From NCBI GenBank assembly GCA_902728285.1, contig CACVBU010001199.1:103844-167843 (forward strand): DNA of 64,000 bases, in the 5' to 3' direction. Below are positions 1 through 25,245 of this stretch, piece by piece (positions within the stretch are counted from its first letter, which is position 1; each line of letters opens with the position of its first letter). The position numbers and the translations under genes are program-made. The notes beneath the pieces are model-generated. The model searched no databases and was not told the DNA's origin. It saw only the letters and a list, made by a program, of their open reading frames with translations. The DNA comes from Clytia hemisphaerica (taxonomy: Eukaryota > Cnidaria > Hydrozoa > Leptothecata > Clytiidae).

Positions 1-11997
<11,997 letters not shown>

Positions 11998-11999
11998 GT

Positions 12000-13578
12000 A
12001 GGTGAAACAATTTCTTAATTTTATTGATTAAGGAGGAAGGATTTCGGTGCAAATAAGGCTACTGCCTGGTAAGAGCACAATCTTCTGATGATAGGCAATC
12101 TTACTTACGGATCGTCAAGGTGCTCTTATGCAGACATGGTTTTGCAAAAATCGAGAACGTTTTTTCCAAGAAAAGAGTTTATGAAACTTAAATTCGAGAA
12201 ATTTTGCGATTTTTTGAACTCGCATATCTTTCTACGTGCAACTATCAAATTTTGTCAGCGGAAAAAAATCTGGGGTCTTACTAATCGGATGATTTGTTAA
12301 CAATACATTGGCATGACGTCATCAACTGTTCGTCAGTGAACATAAACAAAACCTTTGAATGTTTCGAATTCTTTCTTTTCGAACACTCGGTCATGATCGA
12401 TGAGGTCTTCTTCATAACTCCTCTTTTTGTGTTATTCAGACGTTTTTGATGACCTCTTTGATATTCTGTAATACGAATCCTCAATTTAAAGGAAGTCTCG
12501 TTAGAGAGTCAACAGAGTATCTAAACTATCTATCAGACTTCAATCTATTTTCATGTTAACTTAAGGGTCTTCCACTGACAAAGGCTTCTGTACTAATCAT
12601 TCTTAATCTAGAATAACAAAAATAAAACGGTTTTATCGTTTATGAACTATCGCATATGATTTGTAAGATTAAGGTCCAAAAGTTGTTTCTGAGACCAAAA
12701 AAACAACACCAAAGGTAAGTAGGATCACATGTTTCATAACACGTGTTCATATTTTGATTACAAATTTCAAGAAATTGATTTGCATGTGTTTTGTTAGCTT
12801 TTTTTTACAATTACGGATGATATTTTGAAAGGTCATGAACCATTAACGTCGAATTTGACAAGATCATTCCGTATCCCATAGGACTAACCTTTGGACTATA
12901 TTAATTCTGAATTTGGTGTAGGCTCAGGAAGGGAGTTACCGGTTACCTGTGTTCCTTTAAGGTCCAATGATGGTATAATGCATTCAATTTGTGTATTACT
13001 CCGAAAGAAATGAATCATTACAAACTCTCTATATCATTCTTATCCTTAACGATCTCATCACTTGACCTTTGATGATATTTTACACTCCGTCAGAGTAAAC
13101 CCCATTTTTTTAATCGGAAATTGCTTATTTCCGACAAGCATTTTAAATAAGAACAGTGGATGATTACTTATGATTATTTAAAATAAGGTTCTATTCGTGT
13201 TATATCTAATATCCGGGCAAATGCTGGTATAAAAAAATTTGACATGATTTGGCTATACATCGGTGATAAACGCTTCCTTTCATTGTGATCCTAATTCTCT
13301 CAGGCATGACTCTCTCGGATTCAAATACTAGTTTTAGAATCTAGTTTTATGTTGAAAAAAAAGATTTCCATCCTTTTGAAATTGAATGAACACTCCTTTT
13401 TATGGCGATACCTATGATTGCCCATCCCATCTTTGACCTACATGAGAGATATTCATAATCTTTTCCCTTTACCAGACAACTTCCGTAAAAGACCAACCAC
13501 TGAGTTTTTTGAATGCTTCTCGCTGATCACTCCCTTTAATTCCAAAGGTCGTATTTTTAATATCCTCGCTACCATCTG
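12000..13578. other. Non-coding, no feature recognised
   Basis: Either the downstream EML intron or intergenic sequence. One TGACGTCA palindrome lies at 12314-12321. No exon with EML similarity was seen. Confidence 0.5.
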
Positions 13579-13826
13579 TAATAAATAAGAACAAAGTACA
13601 TCAGAACCTAAGACTTTCAGGTCAAAACTTTTAACAATAATATGTTGAGGACATTTTAAGTCTTGAAAAAAAGACTCTAAAAGAGTTCCCTTTCTTAGGG
13701 AATTAGACTAAAATACTCACAAAAGGCTGAAAATAAGAACATTTTAAGAATATTTTAGGTTATGAATCCAAAAAGTTAACAACATTCGTAGACTTTAAAA
13801 AATTTTTGGATGTTCTTATAAACGTG
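13579..13826 (-). mobile_element. TAAGAAC-family MITE (minus orientation, diverged)
   Basis: Contains repeated AAGAAC cores (AAATAAGAAC at the left, AAAATAAGAACATTTTAAGA inside). It ends GGATGTTCTTATAAACGTG before TA. The left terminus is degraded. It has the same layout as the intact copies at 41300 and 56852. Confidence 0.6.
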
Positions 13827-14178
13827 TAGAACAACACCCTTCTGTTATTCATACAGGTTACTTCTTTAGGGTAAATAATGATGAAGCTTTGTTGAATATT
13901 TCAGTCTGCTTTGCATGATGGGAACGAATTGATATTCTAAATAGACAAAAGGATGAGCATCATGCCGATTTTAATTTCCGATGTTTTAAAATCGTCTGAC
14001 ATCAATTTCCTTATTTATTGCATACATAACTCGTTTAGAATTACTGAAAGACTGCACAATCGATAGGATATTAGATTTTGCATTCGAACACCTGTTTAGT
14101 GTCCAGGCCCCTTTCATTCGAAGAACATAGCAAAAATGAGATCTATTAGGTTTGCACTCAATACTCATGTTGAAAATA

Positions 14179-14305
14179 CAGGCCAGGCGGAACAACCGTA
14201 AAAGTGGGGAGGCTGGAGGCTCAAAATGAGATAAAATTTAAAAAACATTTGCTTAAAGGTGGGGAGGCTGAAGTCTCCCCAGTCCCCCCGCTTGCGCCGG
14301 GCCTG
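14179..14305. mobile_element. 127 bp GC-rich inverted-repeat element
   Basis: CAGGCCAGGCG at the left and CGCCGGGCCTG at the right are inverted repeats with one mismatch. The interior has GGGGAGGCTG twice (14207 and 14262) plus its partial complement CTCCCCAG. A fragment with GGGGAGGCTG also occurs at 9979 in an EML intron. It is markedly more GC-rich than its surroundings. Confidence 0.55.
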
Positions 14306-14309
14306 AAAT

Positions 14310-15443
14310 AAAAGCAGATTTGAGGCAATGAGGCTTTGTTTGATATTGTTATTTTGGTAAAAGATGATACATCAGAAACGTCAAAGGGCAGAGTTTTTTG
14401 AAAATCGTTTAATTCGCAGCTTCCTTCCGTTCAAAACAACCCTTAGCCTTTAAAACCGAAAGAATATTACTTTTTCACGTGCTTAAAAAAAGACTGGACC
14501 CTAATAACTTAATATTGATTTTCTCATGTTTTAAATCGTCAAATAGCCTCCTCTACTGATATATTTTTGAAAGCATTATGATTTATAAGTTTTATAAGCA
14601 GCTTATCATGCAAAGCCATCTTAAAACCACGTGTGCAAAACATTCGAAGTTTTAACTCGTGGTACAGGGCCTGACAAAACTCAAATTTCACCAGATCGAA
14701 CTCTTTACTAAGATTTCAAAAGCTGCTCAGATGGCCCAACCTTTTTATTTTAGCTATCCTTTTACATCGCGTTGTAGAAATTTACCTCTTTGAGATTATC
14801 TTAGAATAGGTACTTATAATCCATAGCCTGCAGTTTGAATTTTAATCGATCTGCCAATCAAAAGGTTAAACAGATGATCATGTACCATGCAACAAGGGAG
14901 GTTAACGTTCCTGTCCCTGATGCGGTGCAAACCACTGTATATAATGTATTAATTCTGACGTAGTAGTGTAAGCAATACTTTAGGTTTTCATTACGGAGTG
15001 TAAACATGGTTTTATCATTTGAGCCATTTGTAATCCATTTTAACTTCATTAAATTTCAATGGTCATAAAGTTTTGTATTGTGGAAGTGCCAACAATCTCC
15101 CGCTGTGAGAACAGTATGTTAAATACATAACACACGCAATGTCAAAAAGTTATGACGTCAATGATGCCCGTTTCCTAATTTCATCAGATAGGGTTTTTTG
15201 TATAGTTTCATAACTTAATGTAATATTTTGTTTTGAGCACTTTAAAAGCACTAGTGAAATGCAAAATTATTCGATTTACATTCAGATTCAATGCCCTTCA
15301 ATGGCATTTTATATCTTATACGTCGAATTTTTCTCATTATAAATTACTTTGGCGACGTTCAATCTTCAATGAGTTCAGAGTAGATTTGAAAAATATCTAA
15401 AAGTTCTATATTTTACGAAGTGATTGTTATATTGCTCCTGATA
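14310..15443. other. Non-coding, no feature recognised
   Basis: AT-rich sequence; one TGACGTCA at 15153-15160. No gene or repeat boundary identified. Confidence 0.5.
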
Positions 15444-15703
15444 CACGTTTTTATAAGAACAAACCGTATCAGAAAATATATTTTCGATGACCAAAATATT
15501 AAGAACAAGTTAAGAACATTTTAAGGCTTTGCGGACTCTAAAACACCCAAATTTCTAAGGAAAAAGAACAAAAATACTCACTAAATGGTGAAATTAAGAA
15601 TATGTTAATATTATGTATGATAATTATTATGATATTTTAATTCTTGGCTTGCAACTCAAAAAATTAAGAACACTCGAAAGCCTCAAAGATATAAAAAACA
15701 TGT
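15444..15703 (-). mobile_element. TAAGAAC-family MITE (minus orientation)
   Basis: Flanked by TA. The left end CACGTTTTTATAAGAAC and the right end AAAAACATG are inverted. Inside is the pair TTAAGAACAAGTTAAGAAC with 11 bp spacing, and AAGGCTTTGCGGACTCTAAA, shared with other copies. Confidence 0.75.
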
Positions 15704-15709
15704 ATACAG

Positions 15710-16440
15710 TTAGAAAGTTTTGTCGTCTTTTTGAGGACACATAACGTTCCTTTCCCATATATCGTGAGATTCATAGATCAAAATCCATAGCGATACCACC
15801 ATATGTGTGGTACCACTTTGATGGCAACGATATTGCCATTTGCTTGAGGTTAAAGTCAAGCAGTGATGGCCTATCGGAATGTTTCACAGTCAATTGTTAA
15901 GAATCATTCGTTTTTAATAAACCATGGCTAATAATATTACTTCAGGACGACTTCATGCAGGGAAAATGCATCACGAAAGGGCTTCCCTCTCAATTCTCAA
16001 AAAATCTAACTCAGGTCAAACTTACTCGTACTGCCCTGTGCTCTAAAAAATATGTATACGCATGAGTTACTGAATAGAAGAACCATGAACCATGAAACTT
16101 GTAAATTAAATGCCAAGGTAAAGCGGAAGATTACAACAAAAAGTTCTTTTCTCCAAACCTTATTTTAAAGTTTGAGAACTAAAGCCTCTTCTTCGATTTT
16201 CCACTCGGTCGAAATGCCAAGCTTAAGCCTTTTTCCTCCTCCTTGATCTCTCGGTTTGCATTACAGTAACATTTTAATATGATATCCTGCGATCTCCTTT
16301 GACGTAAGCCTCGCTTCACTATATATGATTACATTTTATACAGGCAAGTTGTATTGGCTTTCATATGGCCTTTCAAGCCTGTGTATATTTTATTCAAAGC
16401 GCCCCTAGGTTCAGATCTACCGGTACAGGACCTAAAAAAT
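15710..16440. other. Non-coding, no feature recognised
   Basis: Ordinary AT-rich sequence between two transposon-like elements. Confidence 0.5.
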
Positions 16441-16444
16441 CCAG

Positions 16445-17126
16445 AAGCAGCCACCGATGAAAAATTCGTGAATACCTGTTCTTATTTGCCAGCTGGAAGG
16501 ATTTTTCGATTTTTAGAAAAGATCCCCCAATTTCCAGGGTACCAATTTTCTACTCAGAACAGATCAAATTACTTTTATTCGTTACTAGAACAGATCGTGT
16601 TTATCCAGCCAAGCAAAGCTAAAGCCAATAGAACAGATACTATTTTCTGAAGAAAAAAATAGAACAGATCATAAAACCGGATTTCCTGTAAAATATCTGT
16701 TCTTATTTGCCAGCTGGATTTATTTCAATCCTAGAACAGATCATAAAAATTAGTTTTCTTGAAAATATCTGTTCTTACTTGCCAGCTGGAAATATTTTCA
16801 ATGTTAGAACAGATCCCTAACTTCCAGCTGGAAACCTTTAGAACAGATCAGAAAGGAGCGAGTGTTTACGATGCGGAACTTATTAGAACAGATAACGAAT
16901 TTCCAGCTGGAAAACTTATAGAACAGATCAACTCGACGACCAAGATCGGTCATAATTTTTGCTTATAGAACTGATCGAAAATTTCCAGGTTGCAGATTTT
17001 TATGTAAGAACAGATCAATAATTTCTAGGTAGTCAAATTTCCTGTTTTTCTTAGAACAGATCGCTATTTTCAGCTGGAACATGCCTTTAGAACAGATATT
17101 TTAAAGAAACCCCTCGGTGGCTGCTT
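16445..17126. mobile_element. 682 bp element packed with AGAACAGATC and CCAGCTGG
   Basis: Perfect 13 bp terminal inverted repeats: AAGCAGCCACCGA at 16445-16457 and its reverse complement at 17114-17126. The interior holds at least 12 copies of AGAACAGAT(C/A) in plus orientation (16556 to 17087) and three inverted copies (TCTGTTCTTA type). About six CCAGCTGG palindromes sit nearby, usually as TTTCCAGCTGGAAA. There is no transposase reading frame. Such dense motif arrays suggest binding sites for the mobilising protein. Confidence 0.75.
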
Positions 17127-17129
17127 TCG

Positions 17130-20100
17130 AAAATCAAGTGATCTCCGATGATGACAGTGACACTTTGTTCAGAATCATACATAGGTATATAGAGGATGTT
17201 AGAATATTTCAAAATTAAGGTTGAGAAGTTATAGCAAAGATGATCTCGGCAATTTTTTGATGTATTTATGCACTTTCCAACTGGTTATCTGAAAACTCAA
17301 AAAATGTTTTTATGTCTTTACGTTTATTTACTTTTCAATCAAAATATAGAAAAATGGATGGTATTAGTTGCACATCAACAGATCTATGTATTATTGATAT
17401 CTGACGTCATCAAAAGATAGTCTTACCCTTGTCATGCCTTACTGACCTTTTCGTATATCTGATCTACCGCACGCGAAACTTGATTTCTGTGCAAAGTATC
17501 AGTAATAACGAGGATTATTATTTACTAGTAGAAGAGCAGTCGCTTGAAAATGAACTATGTGTTTTAACACTACCATCTACTTTTAAATAGCTACAACAAT
17601 CTTGATATTTTTACCCTCTCCCCCTTGAGAGACCTGGGGCTGATACAGTATCTCAAAAAATTAACTTTGAGACGTAATATTTTCTAGACTACATTTTTAC
17701 AACTCAAACAATTTTTTATACGGAGCCAAGGTTAATTGCAACTCCACCTTTATGGTTAATCCTAATGTTTAATTAACCATCATTTATTTATGACAGTTAT
17801 TCAACAGGCTCCCCACAGAATGTGATTTTTTTTGTAGGTTAGTCATTTGACATGGCTGCCTAACCACAAATTGTTAGTTCTCTTGAATGACTTGTCAGAA
17901 AATCTGCCGTATACTATCGTCTGATTTGAATGATGGCGCTACGATACTTTTCCCCCCATCAGAATTATTAAAAGCAAAAAGTAGTTGAGCTCCAGCTTCT
18001 GGACTATTGAATGCCTGTTCTTTTTGTATACCAAAATTGAAATTTTCGCCAATTTACTTGCTTCTCCAAGTCATTTTCTTAACCCTTTCTTCTAATCTTG
18101 CGCATCTTATCTTGGGAGCACACAAATTCCTGCTCAGATACTCAGCATCTGCCTTTATATGAAAGATTCATTTGTATAAGAGCTGTTGACCTTCCTATCT
18201 TTTTAGGCTCTTAATATCGGGAACCCTGAGAAGTAGCTAAAAATTCCAGGTTCTTTATCGCTCGCTTGTTGTTGAGCTGATCTTTTTGGAAACGCCGAAA
18301 CGTGATGGAGGATTGCCAATGATAAGAATCCAAAAATAAGTAGATATATGCGTGCAAGAATGTGTAGTGTTTTGATCATGTTATCGTTGAGTTTGGTTGG
18401 TCACGCGGTGTAAACTAACCTCAAAATACACGAAAACATCGAGATAAATTGATAATTTTATCTGCTTAGCTCTTAACTTTATAGTATTATCTCGTAGTAA
18501 AACTACTGATAGAGATTACACCACTTTTGGCATGACATCATTTTGACACGGTAGAAAGATGTTTATCATTTTCAAATGGTAATTTTTGGCTTCTTAAAAC
18601 TACTGTAAAAACCTTTTATGTTGTAGAGGATTAGAAGCTTGTCTCAGCATTACTCATTGACCCGTGAAAGTCTTTTAGCTTGTTAGAATTAACGATAGCA
18701 AAAAGGGGGAAGGAATAGGCCTTATCCAGAATATTTAGAACTACCTAACTTGGGCACTCATGGGGAGGACAGGTTTGTTCGAACAAAGGAAATTTCGAGC
18801 TATGGAGATTGCTTTATAAGGCATTTTCTACTGAAGGGATAATAAAACATGTTCGAGTTAAGGAGGCATTCGAGTTATGAAGTCTTCTTAAAAATTTTTA
18901 ATTTAACCAGCTGCAATATTTCACTCACTGGTCTGTTCAACCTCAGATTATCTAAAGACCACTGCAATGTTACAACATTAAAATATTCTGTGTAACACGT
19001 TAAAGATATTAGTGATTGACAAAAATGACACGAAAAACAGACAAGGACATGTATTTTCATGTACTTTTGACATGAAACTGATCTAGCCGATCAAAGTTAT
19101 TACTGTAACAGTAATCTGCTTTATCAATTCATTGGTAGAACAAGTACTTTCCTTTGTTCGTTTGTTTACATACCTCCTCAATCCCTCGAAAAACTTGTTT
19201 TCTAAGAAATTCATTTCCTTGTTGTCTTTCCATGGTTGCATAACGTAAGACACTTTGACATTAAACGATAAAGTAACTTGGTAGTTTGAATATACCATTC
19301 TATAAATAACAAGGTGTACTTACATTAGAAACCTTAAATAACTTAGTAAAAGACACCTCAAAGATTTAAAGTTAACAAAAGTAAGCTCTTAAAAACTGCA
19401 AATAACTTGAAAGGTATTTAAAAGATCAAATATCAGATGCCCAACAATTCTTTAACTGGCCTAATTTCATCGACTTTCATGGAAAGCCGACTATCCCGAA
19501 AAACTAAGTATCCTGATAATATCCCTTTCCTGCTTATTTCGTTTTCCGGCTAGATAATGGTTAATTTCCCTGCCTCTGAGCCTTCTAAGCGAGTTTATGT
19601 ATTTGCACTTTTGAGGACAGTGGAGTGACTTGGAAAAACCCGCTGTTTTGACCGGAAAACAGAGTACGGTAAAAATGATTGTTCACCGTCGTCCTCAGTC
19701 AATCAGGATTTAGACAAATCAGAAGCTAGCCCTCTCCGTCACTGAATAACACGATGCATAAACTCTATTCATAGAGGTATAAAGAAAAACAGGAGTTGAA
19801 TGTGTCGGTAATTGGTCGTTAAAGTCTTTTGATTTCTTTTATAAAATGTATCAAAAGAAATTCTAAGCTCGCCCGATGAAATAAGACTTTTTAGTAGAAC
19901 TCAAGTTTGCTATGAACATTCTAATAATCAGTATTGAAGATTCTCGCCTTTTAATATACGAAAATTAGATAAAAATTCGTCCACGAAGCAAGTTTATGTT
20001 CCATTTCGCTATCCGTTCAATTTTGTTTTGAAAAGATATTTTCTCAAGCCAGAAAATGAAAAGTTCTTTATAAGCACACACGATTTCAGACTCAATGTGT

Positions 20101-21660
20101 AGACATAAAGGCGCTGGAGAATTTTGGAGGAAAGTATCAAGCAATAGAGTTCACCTTAAGGAAAACATTGATCGAAAAATCTTATCATTTGATGAAGGAT
20201 TGCCAAGTTTACAAGCCTGTTTTTAGTCCAAATATTTTCTTACACTGATGTCAGAAACAATGAATCTCGTCTCATCTAATTTCTAAAGCTTAAATGAGCC
20301 AATAGGATTTCACCTATGGATAAAAGAGCTCATTAAAAATGCACGATATATGAGATTATGAGCATGCATACATCGTAACTTTTTTAATCGTAGGGCGAGC
20401 TTGGTTACAATAGCATACTTCTCCTGTTTCTTTATACCTCCATGCTCTATTGTTCTTTGAGAGAACTTGTACTGTGTATATCGGCTGCCGTCAAAGCTAC
20501 CTAGAAAATTCTTTTAGATATTAAATGTGGTTTTCATTTTCAGAGACTCCAAGATTTGCAAATATTTTTTCTATTCTCAAAAATCGCCAAAACTGAAAAA
20601 TGATCTCATATTATTTTTGTTTTCGTAAAATAAAAGAAAAATTAATTTTAACCCATTTAATAACTGTCTTTTGGATCTGCATATGAATGAAGTTATTGAA
20701 ATAGATTTTTGATTTAAAACTTATTAGCACCAAAAATCAAATAATAAAACTCTTTCTAGCTATGAGGCCCGTTTTAGTTTTTATTATCTTGGACCCCTGG
20801 AACTCTTGTGGGTTTTCCCTTTATTTTTTAAACAAAGAAAACCCCCTATCTCCAAAGAAGAAAGCTGCTTGAGCTAAAAGCTTTCTTGATTAGAAAAGGA
20901 AACCCCCTTGCTTAAACTAGTAGGAACATATGAAAACATTTTCTTGTCTTAGATTGATTAATATTTGATTATCTGATTTCATGCAAAATTCTTCCATGTT
21001 TCTTCAGCGTTTTCGAGTTGTTTTTTTTAATCACGTTATTTTGTTTACTTGTCAAATGATGAAAAGTTTCATTTAAATTTGGTAATTCAATCAACTTCAG
21101 TAGAAAAATTGAAAAACATCATCCCAAATTTTCAATTGTTTACAAGGGTTTAGTTTCCAGAGCTTGCACGAAGTATTTTTAATCCACTCCAGCTGCACTT
21201 CTTCGTTGTTTTGATGATGTTGAAATAAAGAAGAGGGCGGCACTGTTTTTCGCCCAATGTCAATTATACCCCTGTGAAATCAAATTACAAGACCTTAAAT
21301 AATAGATTTATTTAATGTTTCCTTTGTTTCTAAAACGCTAAAACGAACCAATAACAATTTCATAAAATTCATAAAATTCTAATCAAATTTGCAACCCGCT
21401 TTTTTTCAACTCAAAAACATGTTTTGATTTTCCAGAACGTTCATCTGTTATCGAAAGGCCATTGCAAATATGACTGAAAGGCTCCAAAAAATTAATTTGA
21501 TTTCCTTTTATTTTTTTTAACTAATTACAGAAAAGACTTATTTTCTGGCTTGGCCTGAATTTCTGCTTTTCGGTAAAGAAATCAATTTTGATCCTATTAT
21601 AATTACTGTCTCCGAGTATATCTTTGTTTCTGAAGGGTTTTTCGGAGATCTTCGAATACA
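17130..21660. other. 4.5 kb non-coding stretch, no clear feature
   Basis: No gene recognised on either strand. Contains one TGACGTCA (17402-17409) and, around 18775-18880, TTCGAG-rich sequence that may be a decayed pogo-like fragment (weak). Otherwise nothing supportable. Confidence 0.5.
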
Positions 21661-21664
21661 CCTA

Positions 21665-21954
21665 CTTCTCACAGACCCGGTAGGATTCTTTCAGCCAGTG
21701 GGGATAAAAAAAACGAACTGAAACTCTATAGAGATTGATAGTCCCATATTTTTTTTGACTGGGGATTTCAATTTCTTTGTTTTCAAGTCAGAAAATTCAG
21801 TTGGGATGGGAACAATAGCATAATATTTTACAGTGAGGATTGGTTTATTTGATTATTTTCAGTGGGGACAAAAATTGGAGAAAAATTTTCTACTGGAGAC
21901 GATATTTCGGCCAATTTTTCCAGTGGGAAGGGTTCACAGTGGGTCTGTGAGAAG
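21665..21954 (+). mobile_element. CAGTGGGGA-rich MITE, copy 1 of an inverted pair
   Basis: Begins CTTCTCACAGACCC and ends with its reverse complement GGGTCTGTGAGAAG. The interior repeats variants of CAGTGGGGA (CCAGTGGGGAT, GACTGGGGATT, CAGTTGGGAT, CAGTGAGGAT, CAGTGGGGAC, CCAGTGGGAAG). A second copy lies inverted at 22254-22498. Confidence 0.75.
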
Positions 21955-22253
21955 GGACATCCCTCATCTAATACCCGCCAAAAACCTTTCAGTAATTTTT
22001 TCTTCTCCTTTACGTCCTTTACTCAAAGACCGTTATTTTGTCGAGTAAATGGTTCGTGACTCGAGGCTTAATTAGTATTTTGTGTCCTTTTTACGAAGCG
22101 AAATCTAATCAAGGAAGATATTGAATGATAAATAAGTCTTTCTTCGTAAGTTTTAACCCAATTAGAAAATACTTTCAAATTTATTTTAATAATTCTATAC
22201 ATACAATATGGAAGCCAGCATCATCACGAATCTATTTCCTTATGAAAAACTCT

Positions 22254-22498
22254 CTTCTCACAGACCCACTATTGTCCCAGTAGAAAAATATCCTCCAATT
22301 TTTGTCCCCCCTGCAAATAATCAAATAAACCAATCCTCACTGCAAAATATTTACTATTTTCCCATCCCAACTGAATTTTCTGACTTTAAAAACAAAAGAA
22401 TCGAAATCCCCAGCAATGGGAATATCAATCGCCATTGATTTTCCCTCCGTTATTTTTATTCCCACTGGCTGAAAGAATCCTACCGGGTCTGTGAGAAG
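22254..22498 (-). mobile_element. CAGTGGGGA-rich MITE, copy 2, inverted
   Basis: The reverse complement aligns with 21665-21954 over nearly its whole length, with internal deletions. Shared stretches include CCGGTAGGATTCTTTCAGCC and GTCAGAAAATTCAGTTGGGA. Together the copies form a large imperfect hairpin with a 299 bp spacer. Any reading frame seen here is a by-product of the repeat. Confidence 0.75.
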
Positions 22499-22503
22499 GG
22501 GGT

Positions 22504-22555
22504 GTTTTAAGTCTTCTTTATGGGCATTCGGGTCGCAGACTTACTTACTTACTTA
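22504..22555 (+). repeat. SINE 3' tail fragment
   Basis: GGTCGCAGACTTACTTACTT matches the 3' end of the SINE at 3786-4059. Only the tail is recognisable. Confidence 0.45.
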
Positions 22556-23010
22556 TGGGCCTTAGGACCGTCTATTGGGGATTTTCCTCAACGCCAATTT
22601 ACTAGTACACAAACACTGCATGGTGTTAGCACAGTCTGAAAACTTTGATGGTCACAATAAAAAGGAAGGAAAAAAACAGGTTGAACCAACTGGACACAAA
22701 CTATTATACATTTTATTGATTGATAACAGTAAACTTTTTGCACGGTAAGTGGTAACTTTCTTTCTTTAAAACAATTCGTGTGAGTCACGGTATAACCAGT
22801 CAGTATCTAATGTTCCAGCTGTGATCGAAATAATACGCAGAAAAACATAGTTCATGGAAAACAGACTTTCCTTCAATTGACCGAATCTGTTGTGAAAGTT
22901 AAGTCTAATTATCATACTTTTTCCAAACTCATCCTTATTTTTCCTAAAAACCTAAAAATTGTCAAAGACATGTTCAATTATAATAGCGGGTCTCTTGTGC
23001 AAATGTGACC

Positions 23011-23289
23011 TTAAGGGGGGGGGGGGGGGGTTGTAGGGGCTCGAAATACCGTTTTCCCGTCAAAATTTTTGCTGAATCCCGAAATCCCGAGAATTGAAAA
23101 AATAATAACACCGTCACACCGGTTTGTACAGGTTCAAATACCGACATAATGACAAAAAATAAGGCCAAATACCGTCACCGTCTGGTTTTAAAATACCGTT
23201 TTCCGTCTTTTTTTACGTCAAATCCCGTAATACCGTACTAAAAAAGGGCCAATCCCGTCACACCGTAAAAGTACAACCCCCCCCTTTAA
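23011..23289. mobile_element. G-run-ended element with iterated TACCGT/CCCGT
   Basis: The left end CTTAA plus a long G run then TTGTA (23011-23035) mirrors the right end GTACAA plus a C run then TTTAAG (23271-23289). The interior is a chain of TACCGT, ACACCGTC and CCCGT variants. The same design recurs at 55810-56024. Confidence 0.65.
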
Positions 23290-24392
23290 GCACATGAATG
23301 CAATTTTTGTTATTGTTGCATTCTACACTGTATTCATGGAGCGCAATGGACAAAAGAAATTATCCGCCAAAAATTAACTGAGCATTTTAATACTATCTTG
23401 CTGATATTTACAACACGCTTTGTAGGATTGTTTTTCTCTGTCGCGTGTTTCCTACTGGTGATTTAATCTTGTTGTTTTTCATCTATTCGGCCATTCAGTC
23501 AAAACAACTGTCAGTTTGCATTACATATTTCTCATTCTCTTTTATCCTCTGATGCTCGAAGGATTTTGAAGGTGTAAAAAAGCATCGTTAATGACAGCAC
23601 CGCCTTTATTTGGTGAACCCGAGGTCAACCTCTTTGGGGGTTTCCACACTTTAGACAGCTTTGGCAGGCTTTTATATTCTAAAAATTTCTACTAACCACG
23701 TTTTATAATGACACCTTACTTTGATGGGAACATTTTGATGGAAGCTTAACCTTCTTAACCTGTGGTCGATGATATTTCCCTACTCCACTCGATGCAAAGA
23801 TGAAAAAGGATAACCAGATAATGGATTTGACCTGACAGGGTGATTTTTTCCCGGGAAATAATCCAACAGTAACGGAATTGCAAAGATCTTTGTTGCAATT
23901 TGAAACCTGGTCTAACACCTTGTCTCAAATTTATTTGACCTAGTACCAATCTTGAATAAGTTTACTACTAAAATAGCAGCAGCTAGACATTAATTAATTA
24001 TTGGTTTGAGAAGATTTAAACCCAATAAAAAATATAACGAGCTTAAAATTGAATTGACCTGACTTGAAATAAGAAACGAAAAATTCACCGTAAATTTATT
24101 GTGCTATTTTGTTATCATAATAACTCCAGATTTTTAGGCTTAGCACCTTTTCTCCAAGAGTTACGAAACGCAAAATCAGATTTTGATTAATTTTTTGTTG
24201 TCCTGTTATAACTGTATCCGATTACCTTGATTGAGACTTTTCTGATTGGCTTATTGTTGAACTCTTTGAAAATCCTTTTTGTGTGTCGCCAGACCGATAT
24301 CACTTCACTCATCACCTTTTATTGTAACGATATGTGTTTTGCCTTTTCGTTTGCAGAGAGTTGCACTCGATGTCTATCGTTGAGACATAATA
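23290..24392. other. Non-coding, no feature recognised
   Basis: AT-rich sequence between two elements; nothing supportable. Confidence 0.5.
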
Positions 24393-24644
24393 CACGTCTT
24401 TTTTTGAGAACATCTTAAATTTTTGAAGTTTTTGCATGTTCTTAACTTTTTGAGTTTCAAGCCTTAAAATGTTCTTAATATGTTCTTATTTTCTGCATTC
24501 TGAGAGTATTTTTGTCGATTTTACTAAAGAATCGGGTGTTTTAGAGTTTGCAAGACCTTAATTAAAATGTTCTTAACTTGTTCTTAATATTTAGGCCACA
24601 GAGACCTTATGTTCTTATATCGTTTGTTCTCATAAGAAAACTTG
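24393..24644 (+). mobile_element. TAAGAAC-family MITE
   Basis: Flanked by TA; begins CACGTCTTTTTTTGAGAAC. Contains pairs such as GTTCTTAATATGTTCTTA and GTTCTTAACTTGTTCTTA at 11 bp spacing. The right end is slightly decayed (AAAACTTG then TA). Confidence 0.8.
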
Positions 24645-25245
24645 TACAGTTTGTATAATATTCATAAACTTGCCTTTACCTGTGCTCTGACCTCCAGTTC
24701 CAGTTAGCATCGATAGTGCAAACTTGCGCAGCCAGGACGGGTTCCTTCACACTGCCTCAACGACACATTAGGTCACGGCATTATATAATATTGAAAACTT
24801 CCTAAATTAATCAAGTTTGCCTTAGATAGAAAAAATAACACTTGAAGTCAAACATGAATACCTAAAATGGTATTTGTTGATTGAATCTTAAAAAATATTG
24901 GAACAAGTCTCACTTTCGACCGCAAACTTCTTTCTAGAAGTGATCAAATGTAACAAACTGCTTGCTTGCTGTTTATTTTGGCGACTAGGGTACTTTTTGA
25001 TTTAACTTTGCGTTAAGTGAGGCTGATACAATAACAACAAACAAAGCTTTCAAAACTTGGTTTTGTTGGTCCAAAATACAAAGATACAAAAATGACTTTT
25101 GGACCAAACCTCTCCGGCTAAAGTCTTAATTGTTCATGTAACAATGTTCAAGCAATAAGCACTCACGTGACGTTTTTCTGCGAATTTATGATGTTTGATA
25201 TTTTGTCTCCTTTGGCATTTGCCAGCCAATATCTCATCAAACATT

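Noticed and set aside
16354-16968. Two open frames of 98 and 69 codons
   Set aside because: They overlap the AGAACAGATC array; repeated peptides merely reflect the DNA motif.
22208-22438. 76-codon open frame with a proline/asparagine-rich peptide
   Set aside because: It lies inside the inverted MITE copy (22254-22498), so the frame is a by-product of the repeat.
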